The position numbers were made by a program, and so were the translations under genes. 64,000 nt of DNA, taken from assembly GCF_000826545.1 (NCBI RefSeq), contig NZ_CDME01000011.1:1688657-1752656 (forward strand). The letters run 5' to 3'. Positions 1-7,197 of this stretch are shown piece by piece. The DNA is from Kibdelosporangium sp. MJ126-NF4. Its GTDB lineage: Bacteria > Actinomycetota > Actinomycetes > Mycobacteriales > Pseudonocardiaceae. The notes below the pieces were generated by a model, which searched no databases, was not told the DNA's origin, and was given only the letters and a program-made list of their open reading frames with translations. Every line of letters begins with the position of its first letter. The first letter of the stretch is position 1.

Positions 1-494
1 CGGTCCTCGCCGCAGGGTGCGTAGACGACCTTGCTCGGGTCGGTGAGATCGGTGGTGGACCAGTTGTCGCGCAGCGGGCCGTTGAACGGGTGGACCCGGC
101 GGGCAGTGGGTGTTTCTCCCTGGAAGTAGTAGTCCGCGCCCTGCCAGGCCTGTGCACCATGGGCAAGGCTGATGCGGCCGGAGTAGTCGGCGCGGACGAT
201 CCCGAAGGTGAATCCGGCTGGTACCCGGACGTCCAGAACGAGCTGGCAGTTCTTCCTGACGTCGGTCGGCTCGGCACCGGGGCCGACTTTCGCGACGTAT
301 CCCTCGCGATGGCTGAACGTGAACTCGGAGTTGTCGTCGGCGACCGAGACCTCGGTCGATCCGACCGGGCAGCCCGACCCGTTCGCGGTCACGACGTGGA
401 CGGTGACCCGTCCGGGCGGGACCTCTTCAGCAGTCGCCGCCGATCCCATGGGAACGGATAAAGCCACGGCAAGCGCAAGCATCGTAGTGATCAT
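1..494 (-). CDS. Secreted DUF4360-type protein, 5' part only
   Basis: An open frame runs from an ATG at 494 to the left edge without a stop, so about 164 N-terminal residues are seen and the C-terminus lies outside the window. The start is supported by an AAAGGTG ribosome site just upstream on the minus strand. Residues 1-22 form a short signal peptide (hydrophobic run ending at SAATA). The mature part contains a VTVHVVTANGSGCP segment, then a region with KNCQLVLDV and IVRADYSG, which matches the layout of DUF4360 secreted proteins of actinomycetes: a beta-rich domain with paired cysteines. Function is unknown for the family. The family call is from memory of its motif pattern, not a search. 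Confidence 0.72.
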   Translation of the reverse strand, partial: MITTMLALAVALSVPMGSAATAEEVPPGRVTVHVVTANGSGCPVGSTEVSVADDNSEFTFSHREGYVAKVGPGAEPTDVRKNCQLVLDVRVPAGFTFGIVRADYSGRISLAHGAQAWQGADYYFQGETPTARRVHPFNGPLRDNWSTTDLTDPSKVVYAPCGED

Positions 495-970
495 TGAGGC
501 ACCTTTCAAACGCAAGACCATTCAGGTAGCGGGCCCTGCACGCAGGGTAGCCCCATCGCCGCATATGGAAAGCCTACGGATGGAGCAATAGTTTTAGTCG
601 AGTGCATTTTCGTGGCAATTCTGAAACGTATTCAGGGTTATGATCCTACGACACGACCATTCCATTCCGTGGTACGTCCATAACAGATTTACCCAGAAAT
701 CGGTGATGGCCCCGATGTTTGTCACTCACGTGAGTGAAGTCGAACCGGGGACTCGTTCGTTGCGGTGGGCCGGGTCTTGACTGGTGTAAACCATTTCATC
801 CGGCGATGACCGCTGGTCGGCCTGGTCGGCGGCGGTCGGATATGTCACCGGTGCATGGCTGCTGGACATTGAACCCTTTTGGTCCATGGTCCGTTGTCAT
901 CAGTACGGCGAGCCCTGTCTGACCGACGATCGCGGTGGAGGTGGCCACAGTGGACGGCACGTGTCCTCGC
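495..970. other. Gene-free stretch between divergent secreted-protein genes
   Basis: No convincing coding frame is seen here. The segment is less G+C rich than its surroundings, especially 590-750. It contains a perfect 16 bp palindrome at 722-737 and must hold the promoter of the minus-strand DUF4360 gene. The promoter of the plus-strand chitin monooxygenase lies just beyond it. Confidence 0.6.
722..737. promoter_or_regulatory. 16 bp perfect palindrome TCACTCACGTGAGTGA
   Basis: The two 8 bp halves TCACTCAC and GTGAGTGA are exact reverse complements with no spacer. The site is about 230 bp upstream of the DUF4360 start and 360 bp upstream of the chitin monooxygenase start. It looks like a dimeric repressor operator, but no regulator in the window is an obvious partner. 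Confidence 0.4.
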
Positions 971-1009
971 TTGACGTTCGCCTCCGGTCTTCGTATGGTC
1001 TAGACCAAT
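971..1009 (+). promoter_or_regulatory. Promoter with overlapping DasR-type (dre) operator
   Basis: A -35 box TTGACG (971-976) and a -10 box TATGGT (994-999) are separated by 17 bp. The perfect 12 bp palindrome TGGTCTAGACCA (996-1007) overlaps the -10 box. This palindrome is the core of the dre site bound by DasR, the N-acetylglucosamine-responsive GntR regulator that controls chitinolytic genes in streptomycetes. Its position predicts repression relieved by chitin breakdown products. A leader of roughly 90 nt follows before the start codon. Confidence 0.75.
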
Positions 1010-1094
1010 CGTGATCTTCACGGTCATGGGCAGCAGGCGCGAGCTGTCCGCCGCCGGTATCCCTCTGCCCGCGATGCAAGGAGTTCCTTTTCCC

Positions 1095-1877
1095 ATGTCC
1101 CTGAAACGAAAGCTGTCCGTCACCGCGGCGGCCGCCGGGATCGCTCCCGTGCTGCTCGCCGTGCTGCCTGCCGGACAGGCGAGTGCCCATGGATACATCT
1201 CGACGCCAGGCAGCCGTCAGGCCCAATGCGCCCGTGGCACCGTGTCCTGTGGTTCCATCAAGTTCGAGCCGCAGAGCGTGGAAGGCCCCAAGGGGCTGAA
1301 CAGCTGCAACGGCGGTTTGTCGCAGTTCGCCGAGCTGAACGACGACAGCAAGCCGTGGAAGCCGACGTCGGTCAGCGGCGGCTCGGTCGCCTTCACCTGG
1401 ACCTTCACCGCACGCCACAAGACCTCGAACTACCAGTACTTCCTCAACGGCAAGAAGATCTCCGAGGTCGACGCCGGTGGCCAGGCGCCAGGGGCGGTGG
1501 AAACCCACCAGGTCAACCTCGGTGGCGCCACCGGACGGCAGAAGCTGCTGGCGGTGTGGAACATCGCCGACACGCCGATGGCGTTCTACTCGTGCGTCGA
1601 CCTGCAGATCGGCGGTGGTGGCTCGAACCCGCCATCCACCCAGCAACCGACGCCCACCCAGACGTCATCACCGAAACCGACCACCAGCGCACCGAAGCCC
1701 ACGACGTCGACCCAGCAGCAGCCGCCCGCGGCCGCCACCGACTGGAAGCCGGACACCTACTACCCGCTCGGCGCGGAGGTCACCTACCAGGGCACGCGCT
1801 ACCGCATCATCCAGCGCCACACCTCGCTGACCGGTTGGGAACCGACCGCGACGCCCGCGCTCTGGCAGAAGCTCTGA
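1095..1877 (+). CDS. Chitin-active lytic polysaccharide monooxygenase (AA10) with CBM5/12
   Basis: A 260-residue secreted copper enzyme that oxidatively cleaves crystalline chitin (possibly cellulose). The start at 1095 is chosen because AAGGAG lies at 1078-1083 and a signal peptide follows directly. Cleavage after ASA leaves His32 (HGYIS) as the N-terminal residue, as needed for the copper histidine brace. The AA10 domain spans about residues 32-178, with conserved Cys pairs and the FYSCVDL end. A Pro/Thr-rich linker (about 179-213) leads to a C-terminal CBM5/12 chitin-binding module with GAEVTYQGTRY and a GWEP motif. The dre operator upstream agrees with chitin as substrate. The exact oxidation regiochemistry cannot be read from the sequence. 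Confidence 0.93.
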   Translation: MSLKRKLSVTAAAAGIAPVLLAVLPAGQASAHGYISTPGSRQAQCARGTVSCGSIKFEPQSVEGPKGLNSCNGGLSQFAELNDDSKPWKPTSVSGGSVAFTWTFTARHKTSNYQYFLNGKKISEVDAGGQAPGAVETHQVNLGGATGRQKLLAVWNIADTPMAFYSCVDLQIGGGGSNPPSTQQPTPTQTSSPKPTTSAPKPTTSTQQQPPAAATDWKPDTYYPLGAEVTYQGTRYRIIQRHTSLTGWEPTATPALWQKL

Positions 1878-1893
1878 CCCGGTAACCCGTGAC

Positions 1894-1921
1894 GGCCCGC
1901 GCCGAGTGCCCGGCGTGGGCC
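1894..1921 (+). terminator. Hairpin terminator after the chitin monooxygenase gene
   Basis: GGCCC-G-CGCCG pairs with CGGCG-T-GGGCC around a 6 nt loop, giving an 11-pair G+C-rich stem with one G-U pair. There is no U run, which is usual for actinomycete terminators. It lies 17 bp after the stop codon and just before the next ribosome site. Confidence 0.6.
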
Positions 1922-1944
1922 CTCCTGAACAGGAGAAGACGTTC

Positions 1945-2547
1945 GTGAAGCGCTTCCACCTTGCCGTCGCGGCGGTGTGCCTGACGACAGTGACGACTCT
2001 GACCGCGTGTGGTTCCACTGAGCCCGCCGCCCCACCCGCGCAGCCACAGGGACAGGCGGCGCCGATGGCCGGGGTCGCGAGCGAGTTCAACGAGACAGAC
2101 GTGATGTTCCTGCAGATGATGATCCCGCACCACACGCAGGGCATGGAGATGCTCCGGCTGGCCAAGCAGGAGGCGCAGCGGCCGGAGATCAAGGACCTGG
2201 TCAACGCGATCGACGTGACCCAGGCCGACGAGGCCAAGACGATGACCGGCTGGCTGACGCAGTGGGGCAAACCGACCACGGCGGACCCCAACATGAGCGC
2301 GCACGCCGAGCACGGCGGGCTGCCCGCGACCAACCCCGAGGTGATCGCGGAACTGGCGAAGGCCAAGGGCACACAGTTTGAAAGCATGTTCCTCAACCTG
2401 TTCACCGGACACCAGGGTGCCGCGGTGGAGATGGCGCAACGCGAACTCAAGGACGGTACGAGCGCCCCGGTGAAGGAGATGGCCGACCGGGTCGTGAAGT
2501 CCCGTACCGGCCAGATCCAGCAGATGCTCGGCATGGTGGGTGAGTAG
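1945..2547 (+). CDS. DUF305 family lipoprotein
   Basis: A 200-residue exported lipoprotein starting at GTG 1945, chosen because AGGAG at 1931-1935 sits 9 nt upstream and the signal peptide begins at once. The lipobox is LTAC with Cys22. The mature part is a ferritin-like four-helix DUF305 domain with the two hallmark His segments, IPHHTQGMEM and GHQGAAVEMA, plus Met-rich stretches. Such proteins are often found near copper-handling genes, so a metal-binding role at the cell surface is possible. The neighbouring copper-dependent monooxygenase is suggestive but the hairpin between them argues against a shared transcript. Confidence 0.88.
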   Translation: MKRFHLAVAAVCLTTVTTLTACGSTEPAAPPAQPQGQAAPMAGVASEFNETDVMFLQMMIPHHTQGMEMLRLAKQEAQRPEIKDLVNAIDVTQADEAKTMTGWLTQWGKPTTADPNMSAHAEHGGLPATNPEVIAELAKAKGTQFESMFLNLFTGHQGAAVEMAQRELKDGTSAPVKEMADRVVKSRTGQIQQMLGMVGE

Positions 2548-2641
2548 GACGCGGTGTGTCCGGTGGGTGACTGTCAGGAGCGAACGCGAGCGGCTAGGGT
2601 GGACGGCAAGCAGCCGAGAACACCCATGAAGGGACCTCACG

Positions 2642-3067
2642 GTGTCGGAGAACGGCCTGCTCGACTGGCACGTGAAGCAAGACACCGACGTAGTCGTTCT
2701 GACCATCGCCGGGGAGATCGACCTGGCGAGCGAGGAGGACTTCGCCGAGGCGCTGGCCTGTGCGTTGGACACGCAGTCCCCGGTACTGCTGGTGAACCTG
2801 GCCGAGGTGACGTTCCTCGGATCGTCGGCGCTGCACGTGCTGCTGAAGGCGAACCAGGAGGCACGGCGGCGCGACCGCGTTCTCCGTGTGGCACATGGCG
2901 GATCGTTCGCCGCGCGTGTGCTCACTGTCGCGGGGCTTGACCAGGTGCTGGAGGTTTTCGACAGCGCCGAGACAGCACTGGCGTGGCTGCCGTCGCCGGC
3001 GGACGGACGCCACGACGTCGCCGGGCAGCATTTTACTCCCCGCGCCGAGGTACGAGACAGGTTCTGA
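2642..3067 (+). CDS. STAS-domain anti-sigma factor antagonist
   Basis: A 141-residue protein from GTG 2642 with a GAAGGGA ribosome site. Residues 15-110 form a STAS domain: VVVLTIAGEIDLAS, then VLLVNLAEVTFLGSSALHVLL, which holds the serine pair (GSSAL) where a partner kinase would phosphorylate. In the known pathway the unphosphorylated antagonist binds an anti-sigma kinase and frees a stress sigma factor. No anti-sigma kinase is adjacent, so the partner is elsewhere. The last 30 residues are polar and not part of the fold. Confidence 0.85.
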   Translation: MSENGLLDWHVKQDTDVVVLTIAGEIDLASEEDFAEALACALDTQSPVLLVNLAEVTFLGSSALHVLLKANQEARRRDRVLRVAHGGSFAARVLTVAGLDQVLEVFDSAETALAWLPSPADGRHDVAGQHFTPRAEVRDRF

Positions 3068-3104
3068 GGCTTCCGGTTCGTGCACAATGGACTAGGTTGC
3101 GTGC

Positions 3105-3707
3105 GTGTCAACGACAACAACCCGAGACCCTGACCGGCTCGTCCTGTTCACCGACGCCGTGGTGGCCATCGCCATCACCCTGCTCGTGCTCCCGCTCGTC
3201 GAGTTGGTCAACGAACACGTCGAGCACCCGGCTGAGATCGTCACGCACAACTGGGACCGGCTGGGCAGTTTCGCACTGAGCTTCGTGGTGATCGCCCGGT
3301 TCTGGATGGCACACCACCGGGTCTTCGCGCACGTCAGTCAGTACACCGCCAGGCTGATGCGGTGGAACATGCTGTGGCTGTTCACCACGGTGCTGCTGCC
3401 TTTCCCGACCGGGATGGTCAGCCGGTTCGGCCCCGACCACTTCACCATGGCGTTCTACATCGGCACGGTTGGGGTGAGCAGTGTGTGCCTGACGATGCTG
3501 ACCCTGTTGATCCACCGCAATCCGGACATCCAGGACGCGGAGAACCCGTTGCACCGCAAGGACGTGATCAGCACCGTCAGTACGACGGGCCTGATCGTCG
3601 TCGCGCTGATCGTGGCCATGCTCCTGCCGCGCGTGAACTACTACGCCCTGCTGCTGCTCCTGCTCACGCCCGTGGTGACGCGGCTCTGGGCGAAGGTCAG
3701 GTTGTGA
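3105..3707 (+). CDS. TMEM175-type (DUF1211) potassium channel
   Basis: A 200-residue integral membrane protein starting at GTG 3105. The first helix carries the family signature in the form RLVLFTDAVVAIAITLLVL, the pore-lining segment of bacterial TMEM175 channels, which form tetramers of six-helix subunits. Further hydrophobic segments follow at about residues 55-72, 87-103, 112-135, 152-170 and 174-192. The length matches the bacterial family. The normal signature has Ser-Asp-Gly after the Phe; here it is Thr-Asp-Ala, a mild deviation. The gene converges with the next gene and overlaps its end by 11 bp. Confidence 0.85.
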   Translation: MSTTTTRDPDRLVLFTDAVVAIAITLLVLPLVELVNEHVEHPAEIVTHNWDRLGSFALSFVVIARFWMAHHRVFAHVSQYTARLMRWNMLWLFTTVLLPFPTGMVSRFGPDHFTMAFYIGTVGVSSVCLTMLTLLIHRNPDIQDAENPLHRKDVISTVSTTGLIVVALIVAMLLPRVNYYALLLLLLTPVVTRLWAKVRL

Positions 3708-3912
3708 GGTTCACGCCCGCTTCGGTGAGCAGCCGCTCGGCCTCTTCGCGCTGGTCCTCCTCAACCAGGATCCGCTGCTGCAGAGCGCCGATGGAGCCGT
3801 CGATCACGCTCATGTGGCTGTCGGTGTGACTGTGCTTGATCCCGGCGTCCTTCAGCACGGAGGCGGCGAACGACATCAGCACCGGATCATTGGAACGAAA
3901 CAGCTCGACCAT
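3697..3912 (-). CDS. DUF2007 small protein
   Basis: A 71-residue protein, MVELFRSNDPVLMSFAASVLKD at the N-terminus, then a short beta-alpha fold ending in EEDQREEAERLLTEAG. This is the pattern of DUF2007 (putative signal-transducing, PII-like small proteins). The usual hallmark, an N-terminal (V/K)ELFRTNDPVLLS-like segment, is well conserved. Its function is not known. It ends inside the last codons of the channel gene on the other strand. Confidence 0.8.
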   Translation of the reverse strand: MVELFRSNDPVLMSFAASVLKDAGIKHSHTDSHMSVIDGSIGALQQRILVEEDQREEAERLLTEAGVNLTT

Positions 3913-3940
3913 GTCTCCACGATACGTCGCCTGGCGGAAC

Positions 3941-4792
3941 TCAGGAGAAATCAGCAGCGTGGTCGCGTGCCCACTGGGCGAAGGACCGCGGCAGGCGGCC
4001 GGTCAGCTTCTCGAACGTCCCGGACACCGGGAGCGAACCGGGCCCGTCGACCGCGTCGGCGAGCAACTCGACATGCCACTGCATGTCTTCCTCTGGCCAG
4101 TTCTCGCCACGCCACTTCCCGACGGCCTGCTCCGGCGTGAGCTCCTCGAAGCCGATCTCGGCGCCGACGGCCGCGCCGATCGCCGCGACCTGCTCGGCCT
4201 GGGTGACCTTGGCCGGTCCGGTGAGCGTGTACGCGGCGCCGACGTGTTCGTCGGTCAGCAGGGCCGCCACGGCGATCTCGGCGATGTCGGCCTCGTGCAC
4301 CAGCGGATACCCGGAGCCGGGATACGGCTCGCGCACCACCCGCTCGGTCCGGATCGCCTCGGCCCAGCCCAGTGTGTTGGTGGCGAGCAGACCGGGCCGC
4401 AGGTGTGTCCACTCGGCACCCGACGCCTCGACCGCGGTCTCGACGGCCCGGTGCCCGTCCCGCTCCTCCGCGAGGTGCCTGGCGAGCGCCGTGCCGTCGT
4501 AGTCGATGGTGAATCCGGCGGCGGCCGCCGAGTGCACCACGAACCTGCGCACGCCCGCCTTCCTCGCCGCCGCGACGAAATCCGCGCCCGCGAAGGGATA
4601 CAGGTAGACGCTGTGCACGCCGTCGAGCACCTCGGGCCAGGTCTCCGGGTAGTCGAAGTCGCCGTACCGGATGTCCACACCGGAGGGGAACTCGTGCGGC
4701 CCGCGGACCATCACCCGTGGCCGCCGGTGCGCGAGTAGCGCCGTCACACACCAGCCGACGTTGCCGTTGGCGCCGGTGATCAGGATGGTCAC
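3941..4792 (-). CDS. NmrA/SDR-type NAD(P)-binding oxidoreductase (copy 1)
   Basis: A 283-residue atypical short-chain dehydrogenase. The start is GTG 4792, which overlaps the stop of the upstream gene by 4 nt (GTGA), and the protein begins VTILITGANGNVG, the Rossmann nucleotide-binding loop. The open frame continues much further upstream, but that part is only the antisense shadow of the neighbouring gene. The protein has the NmrA-like layout: SVYLYPFAG, then a variable substrate lobe with WTHLRPGLLATN, YTLTGP and a C-terminal QWARDHAADF. It lacks the classical Tyr-x3-Lys pair. It is about 45-50 percent similar by eye to the gene upstream, so the two look like a tandem duplication. Confidence 0.85.
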   Translation of the reverse strand: MTILITGANGNVGWCVTALLAHRRPRVMVRGPHEFPSGVDIRYGDFDYPETWPEVLDGVHSVYLYPFAGADFVAAARKAGVRRFVVHSAAAAGFTIDYDGTALARHLAEERDGHRAVETAVEASGAEWTHLRPGLLATNTLGWAEAIRTERVVREPYPGSGYPLVHEADIAEIAVAALLTDEHVGAAYTLTGPAKVTQAEQVAAIGAAVGAEIGFEELTPEQAVGKWRGENWPEEDMQWHVELLADAVDGPGSLPVSGTFEKLTGRLPRSFAQWARDHAADFS

Positions 4793-5580
4793 CGGAAGTC
4801 CCCGATGTGGTCGGTCGCCCATTCGGCGAGTGTCCTCGCCGGACGGCCGAGCACTTCCTCCACGCAGGACAGCACCGGTTCCGGGGTCAGGGTGGCGCGC
4901 TGCCAGATGTCGAGCAGGAAGTCCGCGACGAAGTCGGGAACGCCGGAGCGCGCACGCCACTCGGCCACGGCGATCTCCTCGAATCTTGCCTCGAGACCGA
5001 CCGCGTCGGCGATCGCCGCGACCTGCTCGTGTTTGGTCAGCGACTCGGGACCGGACAGGGTGTAGGTCTGTCCATTGTGGCCGTCGAAGAGCAGTGCGGT
5101 CGCAGCCACCGCGGCGATGTCCTGCTCGTGCAGCGGGGTCTGCCTCGCCTCCGCGCACGGCTCGCTGACCACGCCGGTCGTCCTGATCGCCTCGGCCCAG
5201 TCGAGCAGGTTCGCCGCGAACATGCCGGGCCGGACGTGGGTCCACTCGATGCCGGACTTCTCCACGGCCCGCTCGGTCTGCAGCGAGTCCTCGGTCGTCT
5301 CGACGGACGTGAGCGTCACGATTCGCCGCACTCCGGCCTCTTTGGCCAACTCGATGGTGGCAAGCGGGTCGCCGATGGACAGCAGGTACATCCGGTCGAC
5401 GCCGTCGAACAGCTCGGGGCCGGGGGACTCGAGGTCGCCGCGGACGAGCTCGGCCTTGGCGGGCAGGCGCGCGGCCGCCGGGTCGCGGGTCAGCGCACGG
5501 ACGGTCGCGCCCGCGGTGAGGAGCTGGTCGACGACGTGCCTGCCCACCGTGCCTGTGGCGCCGGTTACAAGAATTCTCAA
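4789..5580 (-). CDS. NmrA/SDR-type NAD(P)-binding oxidoreductase (copy 2)
   Basis: A 263-residue protein that begins at a TTG codon (5580), supported by GGAGG 8 nt upstream and by MRILVTGATGTVG at the N-terminus. It shares the block order of the downstream paralogue: MYLLSIGD, WTHVRPGMFAANLLDWAEAIR, YTLSGPESLTKHEQVAAIADAVG, and a closing EWATDHIGDF. Members reduce quinones or act as NAD(P)H-sensing proteins; the substrate here is unknown. It forms a two-gene operon with the paralogue. A short inverted repeat TTTGC-TTAT-GCAAA at 5651-5664 in the leader may be an operator. Confidence 0.85.
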   Translation of the reverse strand: MRILVTGATGTVGRHVVDQLLTAGATVRALTRDPAAARLPAKAELVRGDLESPGPELFDGVDRMYLLSIGDPLATIELAKEAGVRRIVTLTSVETTEDSLQTERAVEKSGIEWTHVRPGMFAANLLDWAEAIRTTGVVSEPCAEARQTPLHEQDIAAVAATALLFDGHNGQTYTLSGPESLTKHEQVAAIADAVGLEARFEEIAVAEWRARSGVPDFVADFLLDIWQRATLTPEPVLSCVEEVLGRPARTLAEWATDHIGDFR

Positions 5581-5650
5581 CGGAAATCCTCCGGTCGGTG
5601 CGATTCGCCGCCGACGCTAGCGAGTAACCGGATCCCTTCGCACATAGGTC

Positions 5651-5664
5651 TTTGCTTATGCAAA
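5651..5664. promoter_or_regulatory. Short inverted repeat upstream of the NmrA pair
   Basis: TTTGC (5651-5655) and GCAAA (5660-5664) are exact reverse complements around TTAT, in an A+T-rich patch about 70 bp before the TTG start. This is a plausible operator or promoter element. No regulator gene is adjacent. Confidence 0.35.
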
Positions 5665-5723
5665 ACCCTTGCGTTTTCGGGGGATTATGACCTCTCCGCG
5701 GTTGGTCCACAATGGACACTTTG

Positions 5724-7088
5724 TCATCGGCGGAGCCGGGTCAGCACGAGCGCGGCGCTGACCACCGTGACGGCCACGTTCACGCACAGCGCGAGCCGGA
5801 TCCCCGACAGCTCCACCGCCTGTGTCGCCGCCACCGCGCCGAGCACCGGGATTCCGACCGTGATGGCGACCTGCTGCGTCATCGACGCCAGGCCGGTCGC
5901 CAGGCCCTGCTGCCCGTCCGGCAGGCCGGAGGTCGCGGTCACCGTGAACGCCACGATCGCCGCGACATGCCCGAAGAACCCGATGAACAGCGCGGGAACC
6001 ACGATCGCGAGCGCCGTCAGGTCGGTGCCGACGAACACCAATGGCAGCGTGGCCAGTCCCTGTGTCAGCAATCCGGTGATCAGTACCGTCCGGCTGCCGA
6101 ACCGTCCGATGAACCGCCCGGCGAGCACCCCCGCCGCGACGGACGCCAGTCCGGGAATTCCGAAGACGAGACCGGTTGTCAGCGGGGACAGGCCGAGTAC
6201 GTGCTGCAGGTACAGCGTCAGCAGGAAGATCATCCCGCCTTCCATCGTGAAGATCACGAGCCCGGCGTAGTTGCCCCACTTCACCGTCGACAGCCTGAGG
6301 ATGCGCACCGGCGCCAGCGGCGCGGGCGACCGCAGCTCGATCAGCCAGAACGCGGCGAGGAATGCGACGCCGACGGCCCCGACGACGATGCTCTGCTCGA
6401 TCACCGCGTAGACCACGGCCAGCAGGCCGCCAGTCACCGTGACGGCGCCTGGCACGTCCAGCTTCGCTCGCTGCGGCGCCAGGCTCTCCTTGATCACGAA
6501 CGGCGTGGTCAGCAGTACCGCGATGGCCACGGGCACGTTGATGAAGAACGCGGAGCGCCAGCCGAGCAAGCTGATCAGCGTGCCGCCGACCAGCGCGCCC
6601 ACGGTGAAACCGCCGGACAGCAGCGCGCCGTTGAGGCCGAGCACGCGGTCGCGCACGGCGCCCTCGGCGAACGTGGTGGTGATCAGTGAGAGTCCGGCGG
6701 GAATCGTCATCGCCGTGGCGAAACCCTGCAGGGCCCGCGCGACCAGCAGCATCTCGGGATTGGCCGCGAACCCGCCGAGCAGGGACGCTCCGCTCAGCAA
6801 CAGCATGCCCGCCAGGAACAGCCTGCGGCGGCCGAAGAGGTCCGCCAATCGCCCGAACAGCAGGCTGAAGCCCGCCGCGGGCAGCGCGTACGCCGAGGCG
6901 ATCCACGCCAGCGCGTCCGGTGGCAGCCCGACACCCGCTCCCACCTCGGGCAACGCGACGTTCAGGATCGAGAAGTCGACCGACAGCATGAACCCGGCGC
7001 CGAGCAGTATCAGCAGCGTCACCCGCTGGCGGCCGTCCAGCCTTGGTGCCGCTGCTGTCTCGTCCACGGCCGTGACCGGACCACCCAT
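5724..7088 (-). CDS. MFS drug-efflux transporter (14-TM EmrB/QacA type)
   Basis: A 454-residue permease with hydrophobic segments along its whole length. It has the motif-A loop as FGRLADLFGRRRLFLAG after TM2, the motif-C-like GGFTVGALVGG in TM5, and the DHA2-type start LILLGAGFMLSVDFSILNVALPEV, where the Asp in TM1 is typical for proton-coupled efflux. Start ATG 7088 has GGAGG 8 nt upstream. It exports drugs or a secondary metabolite by proton antiport; the substrate is unknown. A large perfect inverted repeat sits 20 bp upstream of the start and must govern its expression. The two NmrA-like genes follow 143 bp downstream on the same strand. Confidence 0.92.
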   Translation of the reverse strand: MGGPVTAVDETAAAPRLDGRQRVTLLILLGAGFMLSVDFSILNVALPEVGAGVGLPPDALAWIASAYALPAAGFSLLFGRLADLFGRRRLFLAGMLLLSGASLLGGFAANPEMLLVARALQGFATAMTIPAGLSLITTTFAEGAVRDRVLGLNGALLSGGFTVGALVGGTLISLLGWRSAFFINVPVAIAVLLTTPFVIKESLAPQRAKLDVPGAVTVTGGLLAVVYAVIEQSIVVGAVGVAFLAAFWLIELRSPAPLAPVRILRLSTVKWGNYAGLVIFTMEGGMIFLLTLYLQHVLGLSPLTTGLVFGIPGLASVAAGVLAGRFIGRFGSRTVLITGLLTQGLATLPLVFVGTDLTALAIVVPALFIGFFGHVAAIVAFTVTATSGLPDGQQGLATGLASMTQQVAITVGIPVLGAVAATQAVELSGIRLALCVNVAVTVVSAALVLTRLRR

Positions 7089-7107
7089 GACATGCCTCCA
7101 CCCAGTA

Positions 7108-7148
7108 GCAACCGAACGGTTGCCACACTATGGCAACCGTTCGGTTGC
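7108..7148. promoter_or_regulatory. 18 bp perfect inverted repeat operator (two CAACCG-NN-CGGTTG boxes)
   Basis: Arms 7108-7125 and 7131-7148 are exact reverse complements, with spacer CACTA. Each arm itself contains the palindrome CAACCG-NN-CGGTTG, so the site could hold two repressor dimers side by side. This style is typical of TetR operators in front of efflux genes. It lies between the MFS start and the divergent HAD-Nudix gene. No TetR gene is adjacent. Confidence 0.75.
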
Positions 7149-7197
7149 GTCAATGAGTGGATCAGGCCGGAATCACCGGTCGAATATTCTGGCGAGT

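Noticed and set aside
885..897. Second DasR site GGTCCATGGTCC near the chitin monooxygenase gene
   Set aside because: It resembles a dre half-site by chance only; the dyad is imperfect and lacks the TGGTCTAGACCA core.
3941..5719. A single 592-codon minus-strand frame joining two NmrA regions
   Set aside because: The first half lies out of frame over the upstream NmrA gene, which starts at 5580. The real protein starts at GTG 4792, where the Rossmann loop begins.
6439..7197. Extended N-terminus for the HAD-Nudix protein
   Set aside because: The extension is antisense to the MFS gene; homology begins at VTRALLIDLDGVL after GTG 7198.
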